From contig NZ_CP066783.1 in NCBI RefSeq assembly GCF_019186805.1, positions 62,001-126,000 on the forward strand: a stretch of 64,000 bases of DNA, read 5' to 3'. The notes beneath the pieces were generated by a model that saw nothing but the letters and a program-made list of their open reading frames with translations, ran no database searches and was not told the DNA's origin. This DNA comes from Comamonas fluminis. GTDB lineage: Bacteria > Pseudomonadota > Gammaproteobacteria > Burkholderiales > Burkholderiaceae_C. This document shows, piece after piece, positions 52,855 through 61,374 of the stretch. Every line of letters begins with the position of its first letter. Position 1 is the first letter of the stretch. The position numbers were made by a program, and so were the translations under genes.

Positions 52855-53316
52855 TTAGGGGGCCGGGCTGTCAGCTGCTGAAGATGTTGCTGCAGAGGTG
52901 GGCAGAGCTGTTGCAGATTCGTCCTTTTGTTCAGGGCGCTGCAGCGTCCATTTCATCAGGCGTCCGCCAACAAACTCGCAGGTGACATGCGATTGCGAGC
53001 CATCCGTCCAGCGATAAACCTCCGGCTCCTGACCCTCTTCGGACAGGCGCTGGCCCAGCGAGCGGGTCATGGCCACTACATGGACCATGGGCACCTTGGG
53101 CTTGAGCTTGGCGTTGAGCATCACGGCGCTGCCCACATAGCCGATGGGGCGGTTTGCCGCTTTTTTCATCACACTCATCAGGCGCGTGAAGTGCAGCAGC
53201 ACCCACATGATGATGCCGCCAACCACGGCTGCTACACCGGGCCAGCCTGCCGAGCGGTGCGCTGCAATCACCAGCACGATTAGACCCAGCGGGACCAAAA
53301 TATTACGTAAATTCAT
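52855..53316 (-). CDS. Uncharacterised two-TM membrane protein
   Basis: A 153-residue protein. Two hydrophobic segments (about 7-19 and 25-44, including VAAVVGGIIMWVLLHFTRL) are followed by a soluble Lys/Gln region and an Ala/Ser/Pro-rich tail. I do not recognise a family with confidence. It is on the same strand as radA and upstream of the zinc-finger gene. Confidence 0.75.
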   Translation of the reverse strand: MNLRNILVPLGLIVLVIAAHRSAGWPGVAAVVGGIIMWVLLHFTRLMSVMKKAANRPIGYVGSAVMLNAKLKPKVPMVHVVAMTRSLGQRLSEEGQEPEVYRWTDGSQSHVTCEFVGGRLMKWTLQRPEQKDESATALPTSAATSSAADSPAP

Positions 53317-53398
53317 GGGCTTAATTGTCTTATGTCGTTCAGGTCTGTTGCCTGTGGGCAGTGCGTATGCCTCAATCGCTTGCGGGCTGCGGCGTTAT

Positions 53399-53420
53399 TT
53401 AAAAAGCATAGCTGCTTGTC
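53399..53420 (+). repeat. Family A-like repeat fragment between the two-TM gene and radA
   Basis: AAAAAGCATAGCTGCTTGTC, with a related GCAGCTATCAAA at 53480-53491 just beyond the radA stop. The 175 bp gap has no gene. Confidence 0.5.
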
Positions 53421-53491
53421 TATGCTCCCAAAGCAATACACATTGATATACGGATGATTTGCTTATGGGTACTGCGACAGCAGCTATCAAA

Positions 53492-54877
53492 TTAGCCGAT
53501 GCCTCGCACGATGTTCATGGCCTCATCCACACGCTCTACGGCATGGATGGTCAGGCCTGCAATCGCCTTCTTGGGTGCGTTGGCCTTGGGAACGATGGCG
53601 ATAGTGAATCCTAACTTTGCAGCTTCCTTTAGCCGCTCCTGGCCGCGGGGGGCGGGGCGCACTTCTCCGGCCAGACCAACTTCGCCGAAGGCGATAAAGC
53701 CCTTGGGCAAGGCCTTGCCTCTCAGGCTGGAAGTAATTGCTAACATCACGGCCAGGTCGGCTGCTGGCTCATTGATGCGTACACCGCCCACGGCGTTGAC
53801 GAATACATCTTGATCGGCGCAGGCCACGCCCGCGTGGCGGTTGAGCACAGCCAGCAGCATGGCCAAGCGGTCTTTGTCTAAGCCCACAGACAGGCGCCGT
53901 GCGGCAGGGCCACCCTGGTCCACCAGTGCCTGAATCTCCACCAGCATGGGGCGTGTGCCTTCCAGCGTCACCAGCACGCAGCTGCCGGGCACAGGCTCGC
54001 TGTGCTGGCTCAGAAAGATGGCGCTGGGGTTGGTCACGCCTTTGAGGCCTTTCTCCGTCATGGCGAATACGCCGATTTCGTTCACGGCGCCAAAACGGTT
54101 CTTGATGGCGCGCACCAGGCGGAAGTTGCTGTGCGTATCGCCCTCGAAGTACAGCACCGTGTCCACCATATGCTCCAGCACGCGCGGGCCGGCCAGCGCG
54201 CCGTCCTTGGTCACGTGGCCCACCAGAATGATGGTGATGCCTGTGGTCTTGGCCGCCCGTGTCAGATGGGCCGCGCATTCGCGCACCTGGGCCACGGAGC
54301 CCGGAGCCGAGGAGAGTTGGTCCGAATACACGGTCTGGATCGAGTCGATCACCACCACGGCAGGTTGAGTAGCCTCTACGGTGGCCAGGATTTTTTCCAG
54401 CTGAATCTCGGCCAGCACATTGACCTGGCTGTTATCCAGCCCCAGTCGGCGCGATCGCAGCGCCACCTGGGCACCGCTTTCCTCGCCCGTCACATACAGC
54501 GTAGGCAGGCTGATGCGATGCAGCGCATCCATGGCTTGCAGAAGGAGTGTGGACTTACCTATACCGGGGTCTCCGCCGATCAAGACCACGCCGCCTTCGA
54601 CCACTCCGCCGCCCAGCACGCGGTCCAGCTCCTCAATACCGCTGGGTGTGCGGGCTACGTCCTGGGCCTCGATGGCGGACAGTGGCGTCACGGCCTGGGC
54701 ATTGGCCAGGCCCGCGTAACCCTGAGGCTGGCTCAGGCGGTTCTTGCCACCCGAAGCGGATTCGGCCACTGTCTCGACCAAAGTGTTCCAGGCGCCACAG
54801 CTGGGGCATTTGCCCAACCAGCGCGGGCTGGTGCCGCCGCAGGCATTGCAGGTAAAGGTGGTTTTGTCTTTGGCCAT
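53492..54877 (-). CDS. radA: DNA repair protein RadA
   Basis: A 461-residue RecA-like ATPase. The N-terminal zinc finger is CNACGG...CPSCGAW, Walker A is GGDPGIGKSTLLLQ, Walker B is VVVIDSIQTVYSD, and the RadA KNRFG motif is in RAIKNRFGAVNEIG. The Lon-like C-terminal domain carries the GEVGLAGEVRPAPRG segment. It drives branch migration in homologous recombination. The start at 54877 gives MAKDKTTFTCNACGG. Divergent from the tRNA. Confidence 0.95.
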   Translation of the reverse strand: MAKDKTTFTCNACGGTSPRWLGKCPSCGAWNTLVETVAESASGGKNRLSQPQGYAGLANAQAVTPLSAIEAQDVARTPSGIEELDRVLGGGVVEGGVVLIGGDPGIGKSTLLLQAMDALHRISLPTLYVTGEESGAQVALRSRRLGLDNSQVNVLAEIQLEKILATVEATQPAVVVIDSIQTVYSDQLSSAPGSVAQVRECAAHLTRAAKTTGITIILVGHVTKDGALAGPRVLEHMVDTVLYFEGDTHSNFRLVRAIKNRFGAVNEIGVFAMTEKGLKGVTNPSAIFLSQHSEPVPGSCVLVTLEGTRPMLVEIQALVDQGGPAARRLSVGLDKDRLAMLLAVLNRHAGVACADQDVFVNAVGGVRINEPAADLAVMLAITSSLRGKALPKGFIAFGEVGLAGEVRPAPRGQERLKEAAKLGFTIAIVPKANAPKKAIAGLTIHAVERVDEAMNIVRGIG

Positions 54878-55057
54878 GGGCGGCAACTATACCGACAGGC
54901 TCACCAATCTGATTGCCAGCCTGCCAGAGGCAGGGGTGACAAATCTCAGAGGGAATAACCATAAAAGACAAGCATTTATATAACTGCGCTGCATGACGCG
55001 CCAAACTGCGCTACAATTCATCTCATCGACACAGACACGGTGTAGACAAAAAATTAC

Positions 55058-55134
<77 letters not shown>

Positions 55135-55138
55135 ACAA

Positions 55139-55169
55139 AAAAGCCTTCTGAATTTCAGAAGGCTTTTTT
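55139..55169 (+). terminator. Rho-independent terminator after tRNA-fMet
   Basis: GCCTTCTGA and TCAGAAGGC form a 9 bp stem followed by TTTTTT. Confidence 0.9.
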
Positions 55170-55207
55170 CGTTTGCATCCCAGAAAACCGGCGTGCTCTG
55201 ACAGAGA

Positions 55208-55330
55208 GATGCCGAGCAAGAGCCGCCTCGCGGCGAGGGCATCGTCCCCCTCCCATAGCGCGCAGCGCGTAGAGAGAGGGGGAAGGCGCGATAGCGCCTC
55301 AAGGGGAGTTCATAAAGAACTTCAGGGGGT
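55208..55330. repeat. Dispersed GC-rich repeat family B, copy 5 (extended)
   Basis: It opens with CCGAGCAAGAGCCGCCTCGC, shared with 15459-15503. GCGCGCAGCGCG and GGCGCGATAGCGCC palindromes follow, then CTCAAGGGGAG. It fills the space between the tRNA terminator and the gdhA stop codon. Confidence 0.8.
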
Positions 55331-55332
55331 GA

Positions 55333-56616
55333 TCATGGATACAGTCCGCGCATCTCACGCGCATGGAGAATGCGCTTGCAGGCCACGATAAAGGTGGCAG
55401 TGCGCAGCGATACCTTGTGCTCCTGCGCCACGGCCCAGACGCCGGCAAAGGCCTCCTGCATGATGCGCACCAGACGGGCGTTGATCTCGTCCTCGGTCCA
55501 GAAGAAGCTGGAGAAGTCCTGCACCCACTCAAAGTAGCTGACCGTCACGCCGCCCGCGTTGGCGATCACGTCGGGCAGCACCAGCACGCCCTTGTCGGTG
55601 AGGATGTCGTCGGCTTCGGGAGTGGTGGGGCCGTTGGCGCCCTCAATCACCATCTTGGCCTTGATCTGGCCTGCGTTGTCCTTGGTGATCTGGCTTTCCA
55701 GCGCGGCGGGGATCAGGATGTCGCATTCCACGGCCCAGAAATCGGCGTTGTCCATGGCCTCGGCGCCCGCAAAGCCGCCCACACCACCGGTGTTGCCCAC
55801 ATGCTGCAGCAGGGCTGGCACATCAAAGCCGTTGTTGTTGAAGATGGTGCCGGTGTGGTCTTGCACCGCCACAACCTTGGCGCCTGCTTCGGCAAACAGC
55901 TTGCCTGCGGTTCCGCCCACGTTACCAAAGCCCTGCACGGCCACGCGTGCGCCCTGCAGGCTCAGGCCAGTCAGCTTGGCTGCTTCCACGCCCACGGTGA
56001 ATACGCCACGGCCTGTGGCTTCCACGCGGCCCAGCGAGCCGCCCAGGTCCACCGGTTTGCCCGTGACCACGCCCGTAGCGGTGGCACCGGTGTTCATGGA
56101 GTAGGTATCCATCATCCAGGCCATGACCTGGCCGTTGGTGTTCACGTCCGGCGCGGGAATATCCTTGGAAGGGCCGATGAACAGGCCGATTTCGCTGGTG
56201 TAGCGGCGAGTCAGGCGCTCCAGTTCAGCAGTGGACAGTTTCTTGGGGTCCACGCGGATGCCGCCCTTGGCACCGCCGTAGGGAACGTTCACAGCCGCGT
56301 TCTTGATGCTCATCCATGCAGACAGGGCCATCACCTCGGACAGCGTCACATCCTGGTGAAAACGCACGCCGCCCTTGCCGGGGCCTCGGCTCAGGTTGTG
56401 CTGAACGCGGTAGCCCTCAAAGTGGGCGATGGTGCCGTTGTCCATCTCGATGGGCACATCGACGATGAGCATGCGCTTGGGGCGCTTGAGGGTTTCGACC
56501 CAGCGGGCCAGGGAGCCCAGATAGGGCGTGACGCGATCGACCTGCTGGAGATAGTTGCCCCAGGGGCCGAGGTGGTCGGGGTTCAGGTAAGAAGGCAGCG
56601 CATGGGCTTGAGACAT
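55333..56616 (-). CDS. gdhA: NAD(P)-dependent glutamate dehydrogenase
   Basis: A 427-residue Glu/Leu/Phe/Val dehydrogenase. The catalytic Lys is in [13 protein letters not shown], the substrate-binding [14 protein letters not shown] precedes it, and the NAD(P) fold has [30 protein letters not shown] is near 340. It converts 2-oxoglutarate and ammonium to glutamate or the reverse. The Gly-rich motif with a downstream neutral/acidic residue does not fix the cofactor. Monocistronic, with a 210 bp gap upstream to the FAH-family gene. Confidence 0.95.
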   Translation of the reverse strand: MSQAHALPSYLNPDHLGPWGNYLQQVDRVTPYLGSLARWVETLKRPKRMLIVDVPIEMDNGTIAHFEGYRVQHNLSRGPGKGGVRFHQDVTLSEVMALSAWMSIKNAAVNVPYGGAKGGIRVDPKKLSTAELERLTRRYTSEIGLFIGPSKDIPAPDVNTNGQVMAWMMDTYSMNTGATATGVVTGKPVDLGGSLGRVEATGRGVFTVGVEAAKLTGLSLQGARVAVQGFGNVGGTAGKLFAEAGAKVVAVQDHTGTIFNNNGFDVPALLQHVGNTGGVGGFAGAEAMDNADFWAVECDILIPAALESQITKDNAGQIKAKMVIEGANGPTTPEADDILTDKGVLVLPDVIANAGGVTVSYFEWVQDFSSFFWTEDEINARLVRIMQEAFAGVWAVAQEHKVSLRTATFIVACKRILHAREMRGLYP

Positions 56617-56826
56617 GATGGGAGCCTGGTTGACTGATGTGCAGCGGCCTCGAAGAAGAGGGGCCGCCGTCCGGAATCACAGTGTGCGCGTGCTGTTTCT
56701 GGCTGTCCAAGGCCAGTTGTTTGCGGGCTTATGCATTTAATGCATAACGCTGCATCTCCGCTTTGCAGCTTGTGGTCAAGTGCGCAAGCGCTGACAGATG
56801 AAAGCGAAATTTGCCATCATCGCCCC

Positions 56827-57747
56827 ATGGCTGAAAACAAAGATTGCTCCACCGGCTGGTGCGGCCCCGCGCCGTTTGCCAACACTCCCCCCATCGGTCT
56901 CGCCCCTGAACTGCAAACGCAGGAAGAGATGCTGCCTCAGTGGGAGGAACTGGCCCCCGACCTGCCGCTGGATGGCTATGCCACCGCCGATGCGCTGTGG
57001 TGGTCGCGCAAGCTGGGTGAGCCTCAGGCGTTGGGCTCTGATCTGGCGCCGCTGCTGGGCGATGAAGACACTGCCCGCGCGGTACAGCGCGCGCTGGCCC
57101 GCACCTGGGACTGGTGGCCTGCCGACCGTGCACCGCGCTACTGGAAGTCTGGCGGCGCGAGCCGCGAAGCCGCTTTGCTGCATGTGCCGCTGCCGGAAAA
57201 CGGCATTCGCCAGGGGCAGGCGCTAGCCTCGGCGCCGGAGCCTGTTTTCAATCTGCGTGGTGCGGAGGCCGAGATCGCCCTGCGCATTGGCAAGGATGTG
57301 AGCGCCGAGCAGGCCGCCGCACTGGACGATGCGGGCGCACTGGCGCTGGTGGATGGTGTGACCGTTTCCATCGAATGGCTGGATGTGCGCTGGCGCGATG
57401 GGCTCAAGGCCCCGGCGCTGGCTTTGCTGGCCGATGGTCAGTGCCATGGCGGACTGGCGCTGGGTGAATGGCTGCCTGCCTCAGTCCTAGCCAGCCGCGA
57501 CTGGTCGCAGCAGTTGTGCACAGTGGCTGTGAACGGTCAGGCCCAGATATTCACCGGCACCCACAGTCTGGGCGACCCTGCCTGGCTGCTGCGCGACTGG
57601 CTGCAGCATGTGGCGCGTGAATATGGCAGCGTGCCAGCCGGTACGGTGGTGACGACCGGTACCTGGTGCGGCAGCATGCCGCTGAATGCGGGTGACCTTT
57701 TCGAGGTGGAGTTCGACGGCCTGGGCCGTCTGGGGTGGCAGTTTTAA
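56827..57747 (+). CDS. Fumarylacetoacetate hydrolase-family protein
   Basis: A 306-residue protein with a FAH-like C-terminal domain: VFNLRGAEAEIALRIGKDV has the acidic metal-binding pair, and GSVPAGTVVTTGTWCGSMPLNAGDLFEVEFDGLG is the family end in two halves. The first 120 residues are a Trp-rich (LWWSRKLGE, RTWDWWPADRAPRYW) extension. A hydratase or decarboxylase for a 2-oxo acid is likely. The substrate is unknown. The start at 56827 gives MAENKD. Divergent from gdhA. Confidence 0.85.
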   Translation: MAENKDCSTGWCGPAPFANTPPIGLAPELQTQEEMLPQWEELAPDLPLDGYATADALWWSRKLGEPQALGSDLAPLLGDEDTARAVQRALARTWDWWPADRAPRYWKSGGASREAALLHVPLPENGIRQGQALASAPEPVFNLRGAEAEIALRIGKDVSAEQAAALDDAGALALVDGVTVSIEWLDVRWRDGLKAPALALLADGQCHGGLALGEWLPASVLASRDWSQQLCTVAVNGQAQIFTGTHSLGDPAWLLRDWLQHVAREYGSVPAGTVVTTGTWCGSMPLNAGDLFEVEFDGLGRLGWQF

Positions 57748-57784
57748 GCAAGGCTGCGCAGAACCCTGCATGGAATCATTCCTG

Positions 57785-57818
57785 ATTTCATAGCTGCCAG
57801 CGCTTGTATTTATTGGGC
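57785..57818 (+). repeat. Dispersed repeat family A, copy 8
   Basis: ATTTCATAGCTGCCAGCGCT then TGTATTTATTGGGC, downstream of the FAH-family stop codon. Confidence 0.7.
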
Positions 57819-57923
57819 TCTCGTGTTGCTTTGCCAATAGAGTGGCGGCCACACTGTGGTCGCTGCTCTGTTTTGAAAAGCAGGAAATTCCGGGGGCGTG
57901 AATGCGCCAAAGAACTCTCCAAT

Positions 57924-57963
57924 CACTCACTTGATGACCAAGAGGGAGTTCAACAAGTGAGTG
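57924..57963 (+). promoter_or_regulatory. Perfect 10 bp inverted repeat over a start codon
   Basis: CACTCACTTG (57924-57933) and CAAGTGAGTG (57954-57963) are exact complements flanking a 20-base loop that contains the likely ribosome-binding site GAGGGAG (57942-57948). The right arm covers the GTG start of the next gene, so an mRNA stem would hide it, or a DNA-binding protein could use it as operator. Confidence 0.6.
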
Positions 57964-58460
57964 AGAGCGCAATCGCTGCACTGCAGCAAAGACTGGAGCT
58001 GGCCGAGGCCCGTCTGGAAATCATGGATCTGGAGGCCGAATACGCCAGAGCCTGGGATGCCGGCGATGCAGCAGGCTGGGCCGCCGTGTTCACGGAAGAT
58101 GGTGTGTTCGATCTGGCCGCCGTAGGTCAGGGGCCGCGTCTGGTGCATACGGGGCGCCAGGAGCTGCAGGCCTTTTGCACGCAGGTGGATGCGTTCTACA
58201 AAGGCCTGCACTTCATGCACCTGCCGCGCCTGCAAATTGAGGGCGATACGGCGCAGGCGCGGGTGCATTTCCAGTGGCAGGGCTTGTTCAACGCTTCGGC
58301 CCAGTACTTCGGGCAGCGCACCGTGGTCGGTTACTACGATGTGACCTACCAGCGGGTGCAGGGCCGCTGGCTGATGAAGCACAGGCTGGAAAAAGCCGTC
58401 AGCGGCGTGACGACCGAGCACTACGACGTGTATCAGTCCGTCAGACCTGTGCAGGTCTGA
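57957..58460 (+). CDS. SnoaL/NTF2-like protein
   Basis: A 167-residue NTF2-fold protein (ketosteroid-isomerase/SnoaL type). Residues 10-30 form an N-terminal helix, then EYARAWDAGDAAGWAAVFTEDGVF is the classic pattern of the fold. WLMKHRLEKAVSGVTTEHYDVY closes the sheet. Functions range from isomerases to dioxygenase subunits. No specific role can be stated. The GTG at 57957 gives a standard length. Confidence 0.78.
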   Translation: MSESAIAALQQRLELAEARLEIMDLEAEYARAWDAGDAAGWAAVFTEDGVFDLAAVGQGPRLVHTGRQELQAFCTQVDAFYKGLHFMHLPRLQIEGDTAQARVHFQWQGLFNASAQYFGQRTVVGYYDVTYQRVQGRWLMKHRLEKAVSGVTTEHYDVYQSVRPVQV

Positions 58461-58478
58461 CGGGCGTGGGCTGCGGTC

Positions 58479-59630
58479 TTATTTCACCTTGATCTTGTCC
58501 AGCGCAGGGGCACCCGGCGGGTACTTCAGGTCAAGGTTGTTCAGTACCTCGCGCAGCACGGTGGCAATCATCAGATTGCGGTGGGTTTTGGAGTCTGCAG
58601 GCACGATGGTCCACGGCGCCCAGGGCGTGTGCGTGGCGCCCAGCAACTGGGCATAGGCCTGCTGGTACGCGTCCCACTGGGCGCGTACTTTCAGGTCGCC
58701 CTCGTCAAACTTCCAGTGCTTGCATGGGTCGTCCAGGCGCTCCTGCAGGCGCTCGCGCTGCTCGTCCTTGCTGATGTGCAGCATGAACTTGACGATGACC
58801 GTGCCCGTTTCGCTGAGCATGCGCTCGAAGTCATTGATATGGGCATAGCGCTGGGCTTGCTGTTCGGGTGTGATCCATTCGTTGACCACGGGCACCAGCA
58901 CATCCTCATACTGGCTGCGGTTGAAGACCACGATCTCGCCTGCGCCGGGCATCTGCTGGTGAATGCGCCACAGATAGTCGTGGGCTTTTTCGGTCTCGGT
59001 GGGCGCTTTCCAGCCCACCGTGCGCACGCCCAGCGGCGTCATCTGGCCAAAAACGCCGCGCAGTGTGCCGTCCTTGCCTGCGGCATCCATGCCTTGCAGG
59101 ATGACCAGCAGCTTGAAGCGGCGGTCTGCGTAGAACACGTTCTGAATTCCATCCAGCTCGGTGGCGAGCTTGAGCACGCTTTCCTTGTCGTGCTGCTTGC
59201 CCTTGTCCGAGGAAAAAGGCTTGGCCGACGGGTCAAAGGAAGCAAGGTCAATCGCAGCGGCTCCAGTTCTGGCCCCGGCTTCACGTGTCTCACGGCTATC
59301 GCGGGGCTGGCCGGGTTGCCATTGCTGCCACAGCTTGCGCAGCGCCTTGTGCTGGCTGTGGAAGGGATAGACGTTGATGCCGTTGTCGCCGGGCTTGTGC
59401 GCTGGCTCATTGGCAGCGGTAACGGCTGCGGCTGGCGCCGCCTCGGCCTCTGCAGGTCGGGGTGGCTTGGCAGGCGCAGTTTTGACAGCGGGAGTTTTGA
59501 CGGCCGCTGTCTTGACGGCAGGCCGGGCGCTTTTTATGGACTCGCTGGTGGGAAACGGCAGGGTCTTGGCAGCAGGGCCTGTTTTGGCGGGTACGGCTTT
59601 GACGGGAGGCTTTGCGGGCGGGCGGGGCAT
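58479..59630 (-). CDS. Polyphosphate kinase 2 (PPK2) with long Lys/Ala/Pro N-terminal tail
   Basis: A 383-residue protein. The core (about 110-383) is PPK2. Walker A is LQGMDAAGKDGTLRGVFGQM and the lid region holds VFNRSQYEDVLVPVVNEW and KFMLHISKDEQRERL. It transfers phosphate between polyphosphate and nucleoside phosphates. The first about 75 residues are Lys/Ala/Pro-rich with repeated TAAVKTPAVKTAPAK, unlike typical PPK2 and reminiscent of nucleic-acid-binding tails. It is separated from the LysR gene upstream by 107 bp. Confidence 0.92.
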   Translation of the reverse strand: MPRPPAKPPVKAVPAKTGPAAKTLPFPTSESIKSARPAVKTAAVKTPAVKTAPAKPPRPAEAEAAPAAAVTAANEPAHKPGDNGINVYPFHSQHKALRKLWQQWQPGQPRDSRETREAGARTGAAAIDLASFDPSAKPFSSDKGKQHDKESVLKLATELDGIQNVFYADRRFKLLVILQGMDAAGKDGTLRGVFGQMTPLGVRTVGWKAPTETEKAHDYLWRIHQQMPGAGEIVVFNRSQYEDVLVPVVNEWITPEQQAQRYAHINDFERMLSETGTVIVKFMLHISKDEQRERLQERLDDPCKHWKFDEGDLKVRAQWDAYQQAYAQLLGATHTPWAPWTIVPADSKTHRNLMIATVLREVLNNLDLKYPPGAPALDKIKVK

Positions 59631-59737
59631 GGGTAAAACTCCTGTGCGGGGCTGCGGTTGCTATGGATAGACGAGCGCAATGCGCTTCTGTTTACTGCGC
59701 TTGAAGGTGTTTTGCCACAAAAGACCTGGCTGTGTCG

Positions 59738-60652
59738 TCAGCAATTGTCTGCTTGTCTTTCGCGCAGCAGTTGCACAAAGCGGCGCGTGGCCAGCCCTTG
59801 TGCGCGTTCCTTGGACCAGACCCAGTCTACAAACAGTGTGGTGCCGTTGCTGAGGTTTTGCACCGGAATTTCCTGCAGCATGCCGGTGTTGATGTGGGGC
59901 TGAACTAGGCTGCGCGGCAGCCAGCCCCAGGCCAGGCCCGCGTGAATCAGGGACAGCGCCGCCTGGTGGCTATCGGTGCGCCACAGCTGGCGCGCAAAGA
60001 CAAAACGCGGGTCGGTTTGCTGCGGGTCGCGGCTGGCTACCAGCACCTGGCGGGTGGCGGCCAGTTGCTCCACCGATAGCTGGGCCTGCGGGCCCAATTC
60101 GGCCAGCGCCTGCTGCCAGGGCGTGAACTGCGGGGACATGACGGCCACCAGCGTTTCGCGCCCCATTTCCTGAAAGCCTTCGCGCCCGTCCATGGCGGGC
60201 CGCTCAAACACCAGCGCCAGATGGGCGCGGCCCGCGTGAAGCAGCTCCAGCGCATCGGTTTGCGGTGCGGCCAGCACCTCGATGGGCAGGGCGGGAAACT
60301 CTTGCACCAGCGTTTGCAGCGGCTCAGTCCAGGTGGTGGTCAGCAACTCGGGGGCAATGGCCAGTGTCAGGCGCTCTTCCAGCCCTTCGTGCAGGGCCTG
60401 GGCCTGCCAGTTCAGCTGCTGCAATTGCTCTGCCAGCAGGCGGGCCTGCGGCTCCAGCGCACGGGCGGCAGCGGTGGGCACAGGCTCGCGCCCGCGCCGG
60501 TCGAACAGCTGCAGGTCCAGCTCGGCCTCCAGCTGGGCGATGGCCATGCTGACGGCGGATGGCACGCGCCCCAGCTGGCGCGCGGCAGCCGAGAAAGAGC
60601 CAGCATCGAGCACGGCAAGAAAGAGTGGAACCTGGTCTGCAGCAAAAGGCAT
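59738..60652 (-). CDS. LysR-family regulator
   Basis: A 304-residue LysR protein. HTH at about 18-65 (FSAAARQLGRVPSAVSMAIAQLEAELDLQLF). The effector domain begins at about 92 (LTLAIAPELL). It diverges from the PACE-family transporter with a 73 bp gap and is likely its regulator. Confidence 0.92.
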   Translation of the reverse strand: MPFAADQVPLFLAVLDAGSFSAAARQLGRVPSAVSMAIAQLEAELDLQLFDRRGREPVPTAAARALEPQARLLAEQLQQLNWQAQALHEGLEERLTLAIAPELLTTTWTEPLQTLVQEFPALPIEVLAAPQTDALELLHAGRAHLALVFERPAMDGREGFQEMGRETLVAVMSPQFTPWQQALAELGPQAQLSVEQLAATRQVLVASRDPQQTDPRFVFARQLWRTDSHQAALSLIHAGLAWGWLPRSLVQPHINTGMLQEIPVQNLSNGTTLFVDWVWSKERAQGLATRRFVQLLRERQADNC

Positions 60653-60725
60653 GGCGCTGATCTATCAGAAAAATTGAAAAGAACTGACTTTTATCTTCAA
60701 TTTTCAGAACATACACTGCGCAGCT

Positions 60726-61250
60726 ATGTCTCAACAAGCCCCAGCGATGGCATCCGCTTCTTCTTCTGCCGCTTCTTCGTCTCACATCGCCGCCGCTGCT
60801 GCTCCCACCCAAGCCACAGGCCTGCAAGGCCCCAAGCGCCGCATTCTGTATGTCGGTCTGTACGAGACCATCGCCATCATCGTCTCCAGCCTGATTTTCA
60901 TGGCCATTGGCCAGAAGGCCAGTGACTCCGGTGTCATGGCGGTAGCGGCATCTGTGATTGCCATTTGCTGGAATCTGACCTTCAACCATTTGTTTGAAAA
61001 ATGGGAGTCGCGCCAGAGCGTCAAGGGTCGTTCCGTGTTGCGCCGTGTGGTGCATGCCGTTGGCTTTGAAGGCGGCATTGCTGCCATGCTGATTCCGCTG
61101 ATGGCCTGGTGGTTTGATATCTCGCTGTGGGAAGCCGCAGTGATGGAAGCAGGCCTGCTGGTGTTCTTCATGGTTTACACCTTTGCCTTCAACTGGGTTT
61201 TTGACCGTATCTTTGGCCTGCCAGCATCGGCCCAGAAGCTGGCGGAGTAA
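60726..61250 (+). CDS. PACE-family (AceI-like) biocide efflux protein
   Basis: A 174-residue protein with four membrane helices in two BTP (bacterial transmembrane pair) repeats. RRILYVGLYETIAIIVSSLIF opens repeat 1 and GLLVFFMVYTFAFNWVFDRIFG closes repeat 2. The NLTFNHLFEKWE and VFDRIF pairs are diagnostic. The N-terminal 35 residues are a Ser/Ala-rich tail. It exports cationic biocides such as chlorhexidine in known members. Divergent from its probable LysR regulator. Confidence 0.9.
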   Translation: MSQQAPAMASASSSAASSSHIAAAAAPTQATGLQGPKRRILYVGLYETIAIIVSSLIFMAIGQKASDSGVMAVAASVIAICWNLTFNHLFEKWESRQSVKGRSVLRRVVHAVGFEGGIAAMLIPLMAWWFDISLWEAAVMEAGLLVFFMVYTFAFNWVFDRIFGLPASAQKLAE

Positions 61251-61257
61251 ATACGAA

Positions 61258-61302
61258 AATATGGCTGTAGTGCTTGAAGATAAAGCGCTGTCAGCTATTA
61301 AA
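61258..61302 (+). repeat. Dispersed repeat family A, copy 9
   Basis: ATGGCTGTAGTGCTTGAAG then AAAGCGCTGTCAGCTATTAA, right after the PACE gene. Confidence 0.6.
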
Positions 61303-61321
61303 TTAAAAGCAATTGCTGCAT

Positions 61322-61354
61322 AAAAAAGGGCGGGTCATCAGACCCGCCCTTTTG
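61322..61354. terminator. Bidirectional terminator between PACE gene and gltS
   Basis: GGGCGGGTC and GACCCGCCC with ATCA loop. T run to the right and A run to the left serve both convergent genes. Confidence 0.9.
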
Positions 61355-61374
61355 CATTGAAAGACCTCAACGGG

